A stretch of DNA of 64,000 nucleotides from Lactobacillus sp. CBA3605 (GCF_002970915.1 NZ_CP027190.1:310001-374000); one strand, 5' to 3'. Shown: positions 9,301-17,506, counted from the first letter of the stretch. The notes: generated by a model from the letters alone, not told the origin. Numbers and translations: made by a program.

Positions 9301-12278
9301 CAATTAAAAAACGGCTTAGCCGCCTGAATGACGCTATGCACTACTTTAAGTGCTGCTGCAAGCGCATCTAGAAATGCAGGAATTAATTTTGTAATTGTAA
9401 ACTTAGAAAGAGGTAACAGGATATTCTTGTAACCCCAATCTAAGCCATCCCACACATCTTTAACAACCGGACGGATAGCTTTTAGTAATCCGTCGATTGA
9501 TTCCAATAGTGGCGTAAAGTTTAGCTTAGAGGCCCAAGTAACGGTTGCTCCGGTTATATCAGTTAAGGCATCTAGCATGTCATTAACCATACCCAGAAGA
9601 GTCTTAAAGATGGAGCTTCCCACATCGCCGTGCTTCCAAGCCTTATCAAATTGACCAGCCAAGGCACCAATTGTGTTGAAAACATTAGTGAATATCTTAT
9701 AAATATTAGTGGCTATTTTTTCGCCAGTTCCATCATTCCAAGCATTCCTAAACGCCTTTGCAACGTCATTTAACACAAAAATAACTTTGTTTAATGCGTT
9801 AAGAATTGATTGAATTAGTTTGGTGCCCACATTGCCATGCGTCCATGCACGGTCGAACGCTTTAGCAATATCACCAATAGCGCCAACTACGTTAGTAACC
9901 AGTTTAATCAGATTAACAAATATTCGTTCACCTAAATTACCGCCATTCCAAGCATCTCGAAATGATGTTGCAATATCGTGAATCAGTTTAAGGACGTTAT
10001 TCAACGAATTAAAGATTGTTTGAATTAACCGGGTTCCTCGGCCACCACCGCCCTCCCATGCTTGAGAGAACGCTTTAGCCACATCACCAATAATATTTAA
10101 CATGTCAGCTAGTAGTTGCAACAAGTTTTCAACCGTCTTTTTACCAGTACCATTGTCCCAAACGTGCATAAAAGATTTGCCGACATCTTCAAGTGCTCGT
10201 TCAACTTCTCGCCATGCGTATTTAGCGCCATCAGTAACTGCCTTACCTTTTGAGTTCCATGCGGCTTGCATGGGGTCAAAAAGCTCGCCCAATATCTTTT
10301 TAAGCCGTTTGGCAGCATCGGCAGCACTGTTAAATGTTGCACCTAATGGCGTGTCAAAATTAACACCACCATCATCACCACTATCAGTTCCAGAATCATC
10401 AGCAGATTGTAACGGCGTTGATTCTGGTGCAGTTTGTGTCGGAGTAGAATCTGGTGAAGCTTGCTTATCCTGTGGCGTGAAGATTTCTTTCTCTTTCTTG
10501 TCGTAGGACGAGTCGTCGTCACTGCTACTCTTATCCAAAACGTTCAGTTCATCGAAGCCCATCAAAGACTGCATCAATTCCTGATTTTTCTTCTTAGTGG
10601 CTTCCATGGCCTGTTGTGAACGCTTATTCGCTGCTTCTATTTGAGCATTAGCCGCTTTAACTTGCGCAGCTCCCTGCCGATTAGCCTTAGCTATTTGAGC
10701 ATTGGCCTCGCGAACTGATTGTGCCTGTGCCTGATTCTGCTTTCGAATTTGGGCATTGGCTTCCCGGGTTGATCGGGCTTGCGCTTGATTTTGCTTAGTA
10801 ATTTCAGCATTGGCTTTTTTTACTGAAGCTGCTGCCTTACTAGAAGCTGTTGACGTATCATTCATGGCTTTAGTCTGTTCATACAGGCCTTGGGCCCCTT
10901 GACGTGCTTTGGAGTAACTCATACCAGTCAAAGCCGAGCTAAATTGAGCTAGCCAACTCGTTGCCTTAGATAATGACTTCATCAACGCATTAATTGCTGG
11001 CAAAATATAGCTATAAATCGGATAAAACGCCGTTAATAAATTAACCTTGATTTGATTTAGACTAGTTGCAAATTGCTTGTTAGTTTGGAGTGCCGAAGCA
11101 AAGCCTTGCGATAACTTCATAATTCCTTGATAGAGTAGCCCGAACACGATTAATTGCGACGGTAAATATTTAAGCTGTTGTGCTAGACCACCCATGGCAC
11201 CACTGGCCTTTTTAGTACCAGCTGCCGCTTTACCCATTGAACGACTGCCATTGTTACCAAAACTAGTCATACGGTTTGCAGCTGACTTGATTGAGTTGCC
11301 AATACGGCTAAACATTCCAGACGGACCTTTACCAGAACCAGCTATTCTACTCATAGCGTTACGAGCGGAGTTCCCCAATTGACCGAATGCACCACTTGAG
11401 CGACCCGCTTTAACGCTAGACTCGCCAAGTTCTGTATTTAACTTACCAACAACTGATTTAAGTTCGGTACCACGATCAGAAACATACGCATAAGATTTAT
11501 TTAGTTTATCGTTGGAACTGATAAGCTTATCCATCTTGCTACGCGTACTCATGATACTTTTTTCGAGAGCGCTGCTTTGCTTAGTCAGTCGGTCACTGCG
11601 ACCCATGGTACTCATAGATTCTTGAACGTCTTTATTAGACGTTTCTAAGGATTTTAATTGGCGCCGATAAGTTTCAATTTTGACTTCGTTCTGGTCCATG
11701 GCTTGGGCGATTTCTTTTAAGGAGCTTGGGACAGCGTCAAACTCGCGTCGCATGGATTGAGCTAAAGCTTTAGCTTGGTTCTGATAGCGTGTCAGTTGCG
11801 CTTGGGCCGACGCGATTTGACCATCGAACTTAACACCCTCGGTACCACTTTTTTGAGCCGTGCTTAAAGTGTTTTTACGATTAGTTAAGTCGCGCATACG
11901 AGCTTGAGCCGCTCTTGCTTGGTCCATCTTAGCGTTGATATCAGAAACCATCGCTTGTAAATCTTGTTTAACTTTGATTCGACTACCAGAAAACATTTTA
12001 CCGGTAGCTTGACCAATCTTGCTAGCGCCAGTCGAAGCCGTGCTACGAACTTTTTCAAACGAACCGCTCGCAGTTTCATTTAACTTTGACAATTGCTCTT
12101 GAATCTTTGTCAGTCCCTTACTAACATCCATAGATTCCTCAGTTTTGGTCATGCCGGCTTTAGTGGAATCAACTACCTTACCCATAAACCGATCAAACAT
12201 TGGTTGGACTCTGGCAAACTGTGCCTCCATTTGTTCTGTATTTGCTTTAAATAGGACTTCAAGCTCTTCTAATTCCAA
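6339..12278 (-). CDS. Tape measure protein with lytic transglycosylase domain
   Basis: 1979-aa tail length ruler. The N-terminal 350 residues are helical coiled coil. Residues about 480-560 hold a tandem motif of the form ANAQIxKxNQAQ. Residues about 700-885 hold roughly 47-aa tandem repeats centred on AxAWxxGxxG. Hydrophobic stretches follow (VVTAIVALVAGFVLLY), then roughly 50-aa repeats with INKKVDDGKSKAK and GSKLGSWTAEF at about 1240-1480. Near residue 1750 a soluble lytic transglycosylase signature appears (IKTESGGNP followed by GLMQ), suited to local peptidoglycan cutting at DNA entry. The start is TTG: AAGGAGG stands 7 nt upstream, and the nearer ATG hits a stop after three more codons. 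Length predicts a tail near 300 nm by the usual 1.5 angstrom per residue rule. Confidence 0.95.
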   Translation of the reverse strand: MELEELEVLFKANTEQMEAQFARVQPMFDRFMGKVVDSTKAGMTKTEESMDVSKGLTKIQEQLSKLNETASGSFEKVRSTASTGASKIGQATGKMFSGSRIKVKQDLQAMVSDINAKMDQARAAQARMRDLTNRKNTLSTAQKSGTEGVKFDGQIASAQAQLTRYQNQAKALAQSMRREFDAVPSSLKEIAQAMDQNEVKIETYRRQLKSLETSNKDVQESMSTMGRSDRLTKQSSALEKSIMSTRSKMDKLISSNDKLNKSYAYVSDRGTELKSVVGKLNTELGESSVKAGRSSGAFGQLGNSARNAMSRIAGSGKGPSGMFSRIGNSIKSAANRMTSFGNNGSRSMGKAAAGTKKASGAMGGLAQQLKYLPSQLIVFGLLYQGIMKLSQGFASALQTNKQFATSLNQIKVNLLTAFYPIYSYILPAINALMKSLSKATSWLAQFSSALTGMSYSKARQGAQGLYEQTKAMNDTSTASSKAAASVKKANAEITKQNQAQARSTREANAQIRKQNQAQAQSVREANAQIAKANRQGAAQVKAANAQIEAANKRSQQAMEATKKKNQELMQSLMGFDELNVLDKSSSDDDSSYDKKEKEIFTPQDKQASPDSTPTQTAPESTPLQSADDSGTDSGDDGGVNFDTPLGATFNSAADAAKRLKKILGELFDPMQAAWNSKGKAVTDGAKYAWREVERALEDVGKSFMHVWDNGTGKKTVENLLQLLADMLNIIGDVAKAFSQAWEGGGGRGTRLIQTIFNSLNNVLKLIHDIATSFRDAWNGGNLGERIFVNLIKLVTNVVGAIGDIAKAFDRAWTHGNVGTKLIQSILNALNKVIFVLNDVAKAFRNAWNDGTGEKIATNIYKIFTNVFNTIGALAGQFDKAWKHGDVGSSIFKTLLGMVNDMLDALTDITGATVTWASKLNFTPLLESIDGLLKAIRPVVKDVWDGLDWGYKNILLPLSKFTITKLIPAFLDALAAALKVVHSVIQAAKPFFNWIWESFLKPIAKWSGGVVVGALKALAGALKGISSWADKHQTIVKWLIGAIVAMMTIKYTSKAYAGLITDLGKVISNVNDAKGVGSIIKGMFGKITGLDDLKKAVSYTKSLKNIPGLGKVASNLADGWKALKGWSVWSKLAAAGQAIFNAVMDANPIVLVVTAIVALVAGFVLLYKHNKKFREFCNDVWKSITKWFGDSIKWIQKNWGAVIEFIINPISGVATWFLTDTKTGKNILKWASKLPGKAADWAKGVGTKVEGHISDAQKTFKSAGQKIGNWTSGFITGTKKKIGTWASGVGTSVNKKIDDGKKLAQKAGKKVGDWTAEFTDGAHGTIVGIKKWAAGVGSNINKKVDDGKSKAKSAGSKLGSWTAEFTDSARGTITKIHSWASGIGSNINKKVDDGKSKAKDAGSKLGGWVNNFRSGASSKLSSWSKGLGSVTNSGINGAKSLAKNAGSKLGNWVSSFKSGTGKSLSKWAGGLGGKIGGGLSSGYNAVKNGAASIGNAIVGTIGKAVNGVIDGIKWILNHVGASGRAKSMHHWSVPHWSTGGRHPGGPAVVNDQKGHKYREAFKLPNGKTGVFPAVRDMMVNLPKGTQILNASETERKASTMIPRYAGGIGDFDLSDLKNMNLNIPKMDFSLGNIFGSIGSSVSNVADSVADKASEIWDDFKHPERILKTAMKKFVSFSGLSDYPLDVAKSMVDYSVDSAKGWIGSTLKKFSSDAGGSINNPSGSSVNRWRGSVRKGLSANGLSTGNAMIAKVLRQIKTESGGNPSARQPGADPDGDGSGPALGLMQTKRSTFNANAFSGHKQIFNGYDNILAGLHYAKGRYGSALGFLGQGHGYANGGLGNQAGLYPLFENNKPEMVLPLTNIPRSMALIKQALSFMGQNFSNGLQMPDALTQQVDLSSFGSSSTTNTQNVNSGGINELGSNIVNALLQGLQMANTTGMPSSSQPINVNLTLQVGDEKFGNAAIKGINAVNQKNGKNMLKL

Positions 12279-12293
12279 GTCATTACCTCCTTC

Positions 12294-12650
12294 CTATGTA
12301 TTTTTTGCTTGACGTGCTGCTTTGATTTTATTTGCCTGTGTTATAAACTCAAGCTGGTCTTGCTGCCATTCTTGAACTTGTTCGACCGGCTTAGGAGTAG
12401 GACTACTATCTTTTAAGAATGGATAAGCCTCTTCAAGCTTAGGCATCTTAGATGGATCGTTAAGTGCAAAGGCCATCATCTCTGACTGCTTATGATCCAT
12501 AAGTGCTCGTGTCCGCATATCTAACATGTGATTGCGATTGTTAGCAATAATTTGAACCATTAACTCGTTAAAGTTAAGCTCCCAATAGTGATCTGAATCA
12601 ATTCCAGATTGAACGGCCATCGGATAAATGGCAGTCAACAATTCGGACAC
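12294..12650 (-). CDS. Tail assembly chaperone, C-terminal (gpT-like) part made by -1 frameshift
   Basis: 118 codons from a GTG, with no good ribosome-binding site. The frame stays open upstream through 12755, where a T-TTT-TTC slippery heptamer lies in the preceding chaperone gene. A -1 slip there gives one 258-aa protein (105 residues of gpG-like sequence plus 153 from this frame). The sequence is rich in Gln, Lys and Met and ends KIKAARQAKNT. The lambda G/GT pair is the model: both products bind the tape measure and guide tail-tube polymerisation. The position directly before the tape measure gene supports this. Confidence 0.8.
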   Translation of the reverse strand: MSELLTAIYPMAVQSGIDSDHYWELNFNELMVQIIANNRNHMLDMRTRALMDHKQSEMMAFALNDPSKMPKLEEAYPFLKDSSPTPKPVEQVQEWQQDQLEFITQANKIKAARQAKNT

Positions 12651-12667
12651 AGTATTGTAACTGTCTT

Positions 12668-13069
12668 CTACAGCTTGCTGTCCGTGTTCGCTGGTTCGCT
12701 GTCTAGTGTTGGTTCCGATTCCGTAGTTGTCTTCGAAGCCGAATCCGTCTTGCCGAAAAAACCAGATTCTTGGAATAAGTCGGTTAAGACAGAGAACAAA
12801 TCCATTGGGACGTTGCCAGCTTCATAGTATTTGTCAAAAGCTTTGATGATTTTATCGTCAGTAATACCATGAGTTTGATTAGCCCCTTGTAATACAATTA
12901 ACATTTCATTCAAAGGTGGTAACTTCATCCCGCCATCCGCACTCATAAACAGTGACATCATCGACTTACCCAAACGTTTTTCAATATTCAAAACACTGCT
13001 ACCTGTTAGCTTTAAGTCAAGCTGTAGCCCACCAAATTCAAATTTATCAGTTGCTTTTTTTACAGTCAT
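12668..13069 (-). CDS. Tail assembly chaperone, gpG-like
   Basis: 133-aa protein starting MTVKKATDKFEFGG, between the tail tube and tape measure genes, the fixed position of siphovirus tail chaperones. It is predicted to coat the tape measure before tube assembly. Residues 103-105 (GFF) are coded GGT TTT TTC, giving an in-frame T-TTT-TTC heptamer at 12755-12761. A fraction of ribosomes would shift -1 there and continue into the downstream frame. The unshifted C-terminal tail after this site is low complexity (Ser, Thr, Glu, Asp), as expected for sequence constrained by the overlapping frame. Confidence 0.85.
   Translation of the reverse strand: MTVKKATDKFEFGGLQLDLKLTGSSVLNIEKRLGKSMMSLFMSADGGMKLPPLNEMLIVLQGANQTHGITDDKIIKAFDKYYEAGNVPMDLFSVLTDLFQESGFFGKTDSASKTTTESEPTLDSEPANTDSKL
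12755..12761 (-). other. Programmed -1 ribosomal frameshift site (TTTTTTC)
   Basis: Minus-strand heptamer T|TTT|TTC in the zero frame of the gpG-like gene, fitting the X XXY YYZ rule. The -1 frame from here is open through the whole of the next ORF to 12294. Frameshifting at this place in the tail chaperone pair is conserved across long-tailed phages. I did not fold a downstream stimulator. Confidence 0.8.
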
Positions 13070-13157
13070 TATAATTCCTCCATTATTTTAAGTGATCGTC
13101 TCATATCCGCCGTTAAGCTTACTCGTCTCTTACATCATTACTTAATCAGATTATCGC

Positions 13158-13631
13158 TTAAGCACCAGCTGAAACAGCCTCAGCTGCAGTAAAGTTGGGA
13201 CCATCAGATAAGATGATTGACACGGTATACTCCAACGCACCATTAACTGCTAAGTTCCCAATCTTGACAGTATAAGAACCAACAAATGTAGCTGTCATCC
13301 CATCAGGATAAGTAACCTTCCAGTGATATTGTTTGTTGTCCCCATTGTGTTCTAATACAGTTGCAAAGTTTGAACCCTTGTAAACAAAGGTGAATGCTAA
13401 CGTCGCTGTATTTTCAATTCCAGGGATGCTCTTCTTTTTGTCATCAGACAAGTCAGTAACATCAATATTTTCTGGGTCAGCTCCCATATCAGGAACGGTC
13501 TTAACACCGCCCAATACGTCAAACTTAGTGCCATCCGTAGACATCTCCAATTTGGTACCAGTAGCGGCTAATCCAGCACTTGCATCAGCAGCAAAGCGTT
13601 GTAAATCAAATACTAGTTTCGTTTTTTTCAA
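13158..13631 (-). CDS. Major tail tube protein with Prp-like N-terminal cleavage motif
   Basis: 157-aa protein that would polymerise into the tail tube. It contains beta-rich sequence and a DPENIDVTDLSDDKK segment, followed by GIENTATLAFTFVY, typical of tail tube proteins. It begins MKKTKLVFDLQRFAADAS. The stretch FDLQRFA matches the N-terminal motif (LNLQFFA in ribosomal protein L27) cut by Prp proteases, so mature protein may start at residue 15. A Prp homologue is encoded at 19729-20025. The gene sits between the tail terminator and tail chaperone genes. Confidence 0.88.
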   Translation of the reverse strand: MKKTKLVFDLQRFAADASAGLAATGTKLEMSTDGTKFDVLGGVKTVPDMGADPENIDVTDLSDDKKKSIPGIENTATLAFTFVYKGSNFATVLEHNGDNKQYHWKVTYPDGMTATFVGSYTVKIGNLAVNGALEYTVSIILSDGPNFTAAEAVSAGA

Positions 13632-13645
13632 TTTAAATCATCCTT

Positions 13646-14011
13646 TCATTTTTGAAAAACTCTTTGTTCTTCGTTATCAATAATCCCAGTAAGTCTAATG
13701 ACACACCGGACCATTCCAGCTAAGTTACTATCACCAACTTCATTAGAAAAGCCCATATCACTAAAACGTGATATGAGCTCATCAGCAATGTTGGTTAACT
13801 TGCCCTCATCAGTGAACAAATCAATCGTAATCGTCCATTCAGTCTGTAATTCGTGCATATTGCCATCACGAAAATAAGCCTTATGACTAGTGTAGTAGAC
13901 CGCGCTTGGATATTGCGCAAAGCTATTTGGATAAGATGTCGTGATTTGCTTGATAGCTGGGATTGAAGTCAACGTTTTGTAGACTAGCGATTTCACATTA
14001 TAAATCGTCAT
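13646..14011 (-). CDS. Tail terminator/completion protein
   Basis: 121-aa protein starting MTIYNVKSLVYKTLTSIP, between the HK97 gp10-like and tail tube genes. The sequence pattern (YPSAVYYTSHK, then an EWTITIDLFTD strand, then helix and strands) fits the lambda U/SPP1 gp17 group, which caps the tail tube and fixes its length. It starts only 2 bp after the stop of the upstream gene, so the two are translationally coupled. The assignment rests mainly on gene order. Confidence 0.75.
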   Translation of the reverse strand: MTIYNVKSLVYKTLTSIPAIKQITTSYPNSFAQYPSAVYYTSHKAYFRDGNMHELQTEWTITIDLFTDEGKLTNIADELISRFSDMGFSNEVGDSNLAGMVRCVIRLTGIIDNEEQRVFQK

Positions 14012-14013
14012 TA

Positions 14014-14559
14014 TCAGTCCCCCAACTCACTTTTAATGGCTGCCTTGACCTTGTCCTTCATAATCTTAGGTGCCTCATCTTTAACATTGTTGATAGCAGG
14101 CGTTAAAAACTGCCGAGCCGGTTGCCCGTTTGTCCGATAGAACACCTTACCGTTAATTTTAATTTTGGGCATGCCATAAATCTCATTAAGATCAATGTCA
14201 ACGGCATCGGCTGGAATAAACCAAGGCGTTTGCCGATAAGTTGGTTCCATACCGTCTGGCAAATCCTTTGGTGACATCTCACCAACACGGCCAGTCCCAA
14301 GTTCCCGGTATAAAGCAACGGGGTCATCTGACCAGACCCGACCGACACACTTACCATCACGATCAACAACTTCATACTTAAGGCTTCCGGCCAGCTCGCC
14401 ATTGCCATGCTTTACACTTGATTGCAGTTCTTGAACGGCATATCCTTGGACCTTCTCAACAATATCAAAATTGCCATCCCAAATAGCATCATGTGCGACC
14501 TTAGGTAGCTTAGTTAGCTTGGCCTTTAGGCTGTCATAGCCTTTCCATTCAACGTCAGC
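14014..14559 (-). CDS. HK97 gp10-like head-tail joining protein
   Basis: 181 aa from ATG 14559 (MADVEWKGYDSLKAKL). This start overlaps the upstream stop by 5 bp and follows GGAAGTG. An upstream in-frame start at 14592 would overlap further. Features of the HK97 gp10 family are the early KLTKLPKVAHDAI helix, the LYRELGTGRVGE segment, and the late QPARQFLTPAINN segment. It probably acts at the neck where head and tail join. The alternative is the tail terminator role, but that is better filled by the next gene. Confidence 0.82.
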   Translation of the reverse strand, partial: ADVEWKGYDSLKAKLTKLPKVAHDAIWDGNFDIVEKVQGYAVQELQSSVKHGNGELAGSLKYEVVDRDGKCVGRVWSDDPVALYRELGTGRVGEMSPKDLPDGMEPTYRQTPWFIPADAVDIDLNEIYGMPKIKINGKVFYRTNGQPARQFLTPAINNVKDEAPKIMKDKVKAAIKSELGD

Positions 14560-14914
14560 CATTAGCGACACTTCCCTTATTACGCTTTTCAAGCATGATG
14601 TTTTTGTGAGTGCTAAAAGTCTGAATCGAATTAATTAGATAGTCTGGATTATCACCCTTATCTACATTTAGACAAAGACCCCAATTTTCTTGTTTACCCT
14701 CAGTAATCGAATTTCCTTGGTACTTACAAGACTTGATATACTTAAGGTCTTTACCCCAGATTTGAGCATTAACTGCTCCGCCGGCACTTTGAACATTCAT
14801 CTTTAACTCGACTGGGACACTCCAACCGCCTGTAATTACATTGCCCTCATCATCAACACTCTTTTGAGGAGCCCGTAAATAAACTGTCTTTAAGTCAGCC
14901 GATTTAAGTCTCAT
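14555..14914 (-). CDS. Putative minor capsid / head closure protein
   Basis: 119-aa protein starting MRLKSADLKTVYLRAPQKS, third in the connector cluster. Its start overlaps the stop of the gp6-like gene at 14914 by 1 bp. Beta-rich composition and position fit the family annotated as minor capsid protein or head closure protein (SPP1 gp16-like role), which seals the head after packaging. No catalytic motif is visible. Function is inferred from gene order. Confidence 0.65.
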   Translation of the reverse strand: MRLKSADLKTVYLRAPQKSVDDEGNVITGGWSVPVELKMNVQSAGGAVNAQIWGKDLKYIKSCKYQGNSITEGKQENWGLCLNVDKGDNPDYLINSIQTFSTHKNIMLEKRNKGSVANG

Positions 14915-15246
14915 TAGAAGCGCCTCGTCTTAGCTACCCGATAAGGTGCTAATGCTACTCGAATATTACTGGGAATGCCCGTCTCAAACGTTTGCGACAC
15001 GCCACCCTCTGAACGCGACACTTCACCCTCAGTCCCTTGCCCGTTATACATAACTATCGCTAACTTTTTAGCCTGAATCAAAATAGGGTTGGTAAGTTTT
15101 GATTGCGTGTAATCCAAACACATCTGAATTGCATCATCAAACATATCCGAAACTTTTAATGCCTCACCTGAGTCAGCCGTGATATCAAGTCGTGTATACA
15201 ACTTGGCTAGCTGTCCCACCTTATCAGGTGGGCTTAGTTTAGCCAT
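14914..15246 (-). CDS. Head-tail connector (gp6-like)
   Basis: 110-aa mostly helical protein starting MAKLSPPDKVGQLAKLY, directly downstream of the capsid gene region. Residues around VSDMFDDAIQMCLDYTQ and AKKLAIVMYNGQGTEG are typical of gp6/gp15-like adaptor proteins, which form a ring below the portal. The short C-terminus ends YRVAKTRRF. Overlap with the next gene indicates coupled translation. Confidence 0.75.
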   Translation of the reverse strand: MAKLSPPDKVGQLAKLYTRLDITADSGEALKVSDMFDDAIQMCLDYTQSKLTNPILIQAKKLAIVMYNGQGTEGEVSRSEGGVSQTFETGIPSNIRVALAPYRVAKTRRF

Positions 15247-15257
15247 ACTGTCACCCT

Positions 15258-15431
15258 CTATTCTTCATCCGTTTCGCTCTGATCATCATCCACCAGTTGG
15301 TCATCTTTTTTGGTATCGAGGCAGATAAAAAGACCATCGTTAAATGCGTCTTGCGCAATGTTAAGCTCCTCGTTCTTCAAATATCGCTTATTCTTATAGC
15401 GAACCGGAAAATCTTTAACTCGTACCCGCAT
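15258..15431 (-). CDS. Small phage protein of unknown function (57 aa)
   Basis: 57 codons, ATG 15431 (MRVRVKDFPVRYKNKRYL) to TAG at 15258, filling the gap between capsid and connector genes. A GAGGTG lies upstream. The N-terminal half is basic and the C-terminus strongly acidic (DDQLVDDDQSETDEE). A short protein often stands here in Lactobacillus phages. The charge split could suit a role in head-tail joining, but nothing in the sequence proves it. Confidence 0.65.
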   Translation of the reverse strand: MRVRVKDFPVRYKNKRYLKNEELNIAQDAFNDGLFICLDTKKDDQLVDDDQSETDEE

Positions 15432-15442
15432 TTAAATCACCT

Positions 15443-16453
15443 CTATGCTAAAACTTTTGCTTGGAAAACTTCGTCAACTGCAGCAAAGGCTGGTAAGGCT
15501 ACCGCTGATGCCTTTTCCCAAGTACCAATTGGGTCGTGTGATTCCGTATAAATCATATCGTAGACATTCCCAACAGAACTAATTTGTGCCGAACCATTAA
15601 ATTGTGCTAATTCTTCTGGGGTTGGACCATAAACTTTGTTCCCCAATGGATCGTCATTCATTAGGACAATCCGGTCTTCTGGGAAGTAACGACTTGATTT
15701 ACCTGCAGCATCCTTATACTTCTGATCATAAGTTCGAATGATTGGTAGGCCTTGCGCTTGCATGAAAGCATCGAAGTCAGCTTGACCCAAAGCTCGGGTT
15801 GAAGTACCAAATACGGCTTGTAGTAGCTTAGCATTAGTCGTAATTTGACGGTAAACCTTGCGACTAGTCAATGCTCTGGTCGGCGTGATATCTAGCGTGT
15901 CACACCAGCGGTAAATGTCATTTAGCACATCGGCTTCTGACCCATCCCAAGTTTTGCTGCCAGTCAACGCCTCTTTGTGAGCTTCTGGAACACCATAGTC
16001 AAGTGTTACACTCAACTTGCCATTTTCATCTGCTAAGACAGTCTTACCATCTGATAAAACGTCCATTGCCATTTTCTCAACACGAGCAAAGATACCTTGG
16101 TTAAGCACATCAAAGTCATCGAAGACGTGGTTCTTTAAATAGGCTGCTTCGGCTGGTGTCCGTGGATTAAGTAAGGCATATAAATCTTGTTCTTTAATCT
16201 GCATCTTCCGCTTAATTAGAGCTAGTTCAATTGCTTTACTTGCCGCTGAGCGGTTTCCAATTTCAGCTTCGGAATCAAACGCTGAAACAGATGCAATAAC
16301 TGGTACTCGATTTTGACAATCTAAAACATCAATCGTCAAAGAATTCACCTTAGTAGCTGGAAATAATTCGTCTCCGGTCATTGCTGGATATTGACGATCC
16401 AACGAAAAATCAATTAAATCATGTTGTGAAAATAAATCTGCAATTTTTGTCAT
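15443..16453 (-). CDS. Major capsid protein
   Basis: 336-aa protein starting MTKIADLFSQHDLIDFSL, with the segment LTSRKVYRQITTNAKLL and, near the C-terminus, QISSVGNVYDMIYTESHDPIGTWEKASAVALPAF split by short gaps. It resembles the lambda gpE / major capsid protein E family (HK97 fold), near that family's usual length. Unlike the scaffold and tail tube proteins it has no Prp-like motif at its N-terminus. It lies 16 bp after the decoration gene and is preceded by GGAGGA, as expected for a highly expressed late gene. Confidence 0.9.
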   Translation of the reverse strand: MTKIADLFSQHDLIDFSLDRQYPAMTGDELFPATKVNSLTIDVLDCQNRVPVIASVSAFDSEAEIGNRSAASKAIELALIKRKMQIKEQDLYALLNPRTPAEAAYLKNHVFDDFDVLNQGIFARVEKMAMDVLSDGKTVLADENGKLSVTLDYGVPEAHKEALTGSKTWDGSEADVLNDIYRWCDTLDITPTRALTSRKVYRQITTNAKLLQAVFGTSTRALGQADFDAFMQAQGLPIIRTYDQKYKDAAGKSSRYFPEDRIVLMNDDPLGNKVYGPTPEELAQFNGSAQISSVGNVYDMIYTESHDPIGTWEKASAVALPAFAAVDEVFQAKVLA

Positions 16454-16469
16454 GAGTTCCTCCTTTTAA

Positions 16470-16820
16470 TTAAGCTTCAACGCCAGCAGTAGCTGGAGTA
16501 TCAACAAAAGTAATCTTAGTCAACGCAGCTACCGCAGTAGCTTCTGGTTCAGCCGGTAGCTTACTATCGTGTAAATAGCCTTCTACAATAACGCCAACTG
16601 GTTGAGCACCATAGGTAACATCCACTTCATCAATCGTTACCCCCTCGGCTTTAGCATCATTGGTTGGATAAATTGCTCCTGCTGGGATAATCTTGTGCCC
16701 TCGCGAATCAGTCTTTACCGCATAGCTTGTATCGTCCACTTGTCGTGGGAATGACACAAACTTTTCTGACGCAAGAAAATTAATTTCTGAAACTTCGTCT
16801 GTTTTGCTTACATAGGCCAT
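16470..16820 (-). CDS. Head decoration protein
   Basis: 116-aa acidic, beta-rich protein between scaffold and capsid genes. It has the pattern DSRGHKIIPAGAIYPTNDAKAEG typical of lambda gpD-like decoration proteins (seen here in two adjoining parts) and then VGVIVEGYLHDSKLP. Such proteins bind the expanded capsid and stabilise it. It starts MAYVSKTDEVSEINF behind GGAGGAATTAG. Confidence 0.78.
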   Translation of the reverse strand: MAYVSKTDEVSEINFLASEKFVSFPRQVDDTSYAVKTDSRGHKIIPAGAIYPTNDAKAEGVTIDEVDVTYGAQPVGVIVEGYLHDSKLPAEPEATAVAALTKITFVDTPATAGVEA

Positions 16821-16834
16821 AATCTAATTCCTCC

Positions 16835-17506
16835 TTATTTTGTCGTCCATAAACTGGACGAACTACCTTGTTGTGAACCATTCAATTGTTCAGCTACTGT
16901 GGCTCCTTCTGACTTTTTAGCATCACTAGTGCCAGTAGGCGGGGTTGTCGCCGAGGCCGTGATTCGCTTGTCAATTGCCTTTTGCAAGTTATCCTTAAAT
17001 ACCTCTTTGATAGCTTTATAGGCTTCTCCAAGCCCATCATCAGCAGCAAGCGTGCTTTCACCAAACATAGCAATAAGACCAGTAGGCAAGCCATCAGCTC
17101 CAAGCTGTTCAGTCATCTTAGCCCGGTTTTCAATAATCTTGCCGTGACGTTCTGCTTCGGCTAGCTTAGTCTGCAAATTATCACGATCATACTGCGCTTT
17201 TTCAAGGTCTGACATTTTGTCATAGTCCTTTTTCTGTTCAGCTGCGCTGGCTTGCTTTTCGTCATGTGTCTTAATGGCTGTCTGGATTAGCTTGTCAACA
17301 CTTGACTGCCATTCTTTCTCGTTGGCAAACGATTTAAATGGTGCGGCTGGTTTACCATCCTCATCGTTGCCGCCCTTGCTATCATTTTGACCAGCATTGT
17401 CATTATCGGCCGCAGCATCAGCAGCGTTGTCGCCATCACCACCGGCTCCATCGCCACCTTCGGCAAACATTTGTAAATTCATCTTTATTTTCAGTAGCTT
17501 CTTCAT
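16835..17506 (-). CDS. Capsid scaffolding protein with Prp-like N-terminal motif
   Basis: 223 aa from ATG 17506, chosen because AGGAGGAAC stands just upstream. A longer frame reaches 17566 but lacks such a site. The protein starts MKKLLKIKMNLQMFAEGG, in which MNLQMFA matches the site cut by Prp protease in L27 and in the scaffold of staphylococcal phage 80alpha. A low-complexity Asp/Asn/Gly region follows, then a charged coiled coil (about residues 60-130), as usual for gp20-like scaffolds. The C-terminus is Ser/Gln rich. It would guide procapsid assembly and then leave. Confidence 0.87.
   Translation of the reverse strand: MKKLLKIKMNLQMFAEGGDGAGGDGDNAADAAADNDNAGQNDSKGGNDEDGKPAAPFKSFANEKEWQSSVDKLIQTAIKTHDEKQASAAEQKKDYDKMSDLEKAQYDRDNLQTKLAEAERHGKIIENRAKMTEQLGADGLPTGLIAMFGESTLAADDGLGEAYKAIKEVFKDNLQKAIDKRITASATTPPTGTSDAKKSEGATVAEQLNGSQQGSSSSLWTTK

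Noticed and set aside
15443..16453. Capsid protein as a Prp substrate
   Set aside because: The N-terminus (MTKIADLFSQHDLIDF) has no LQxFA-like motif.
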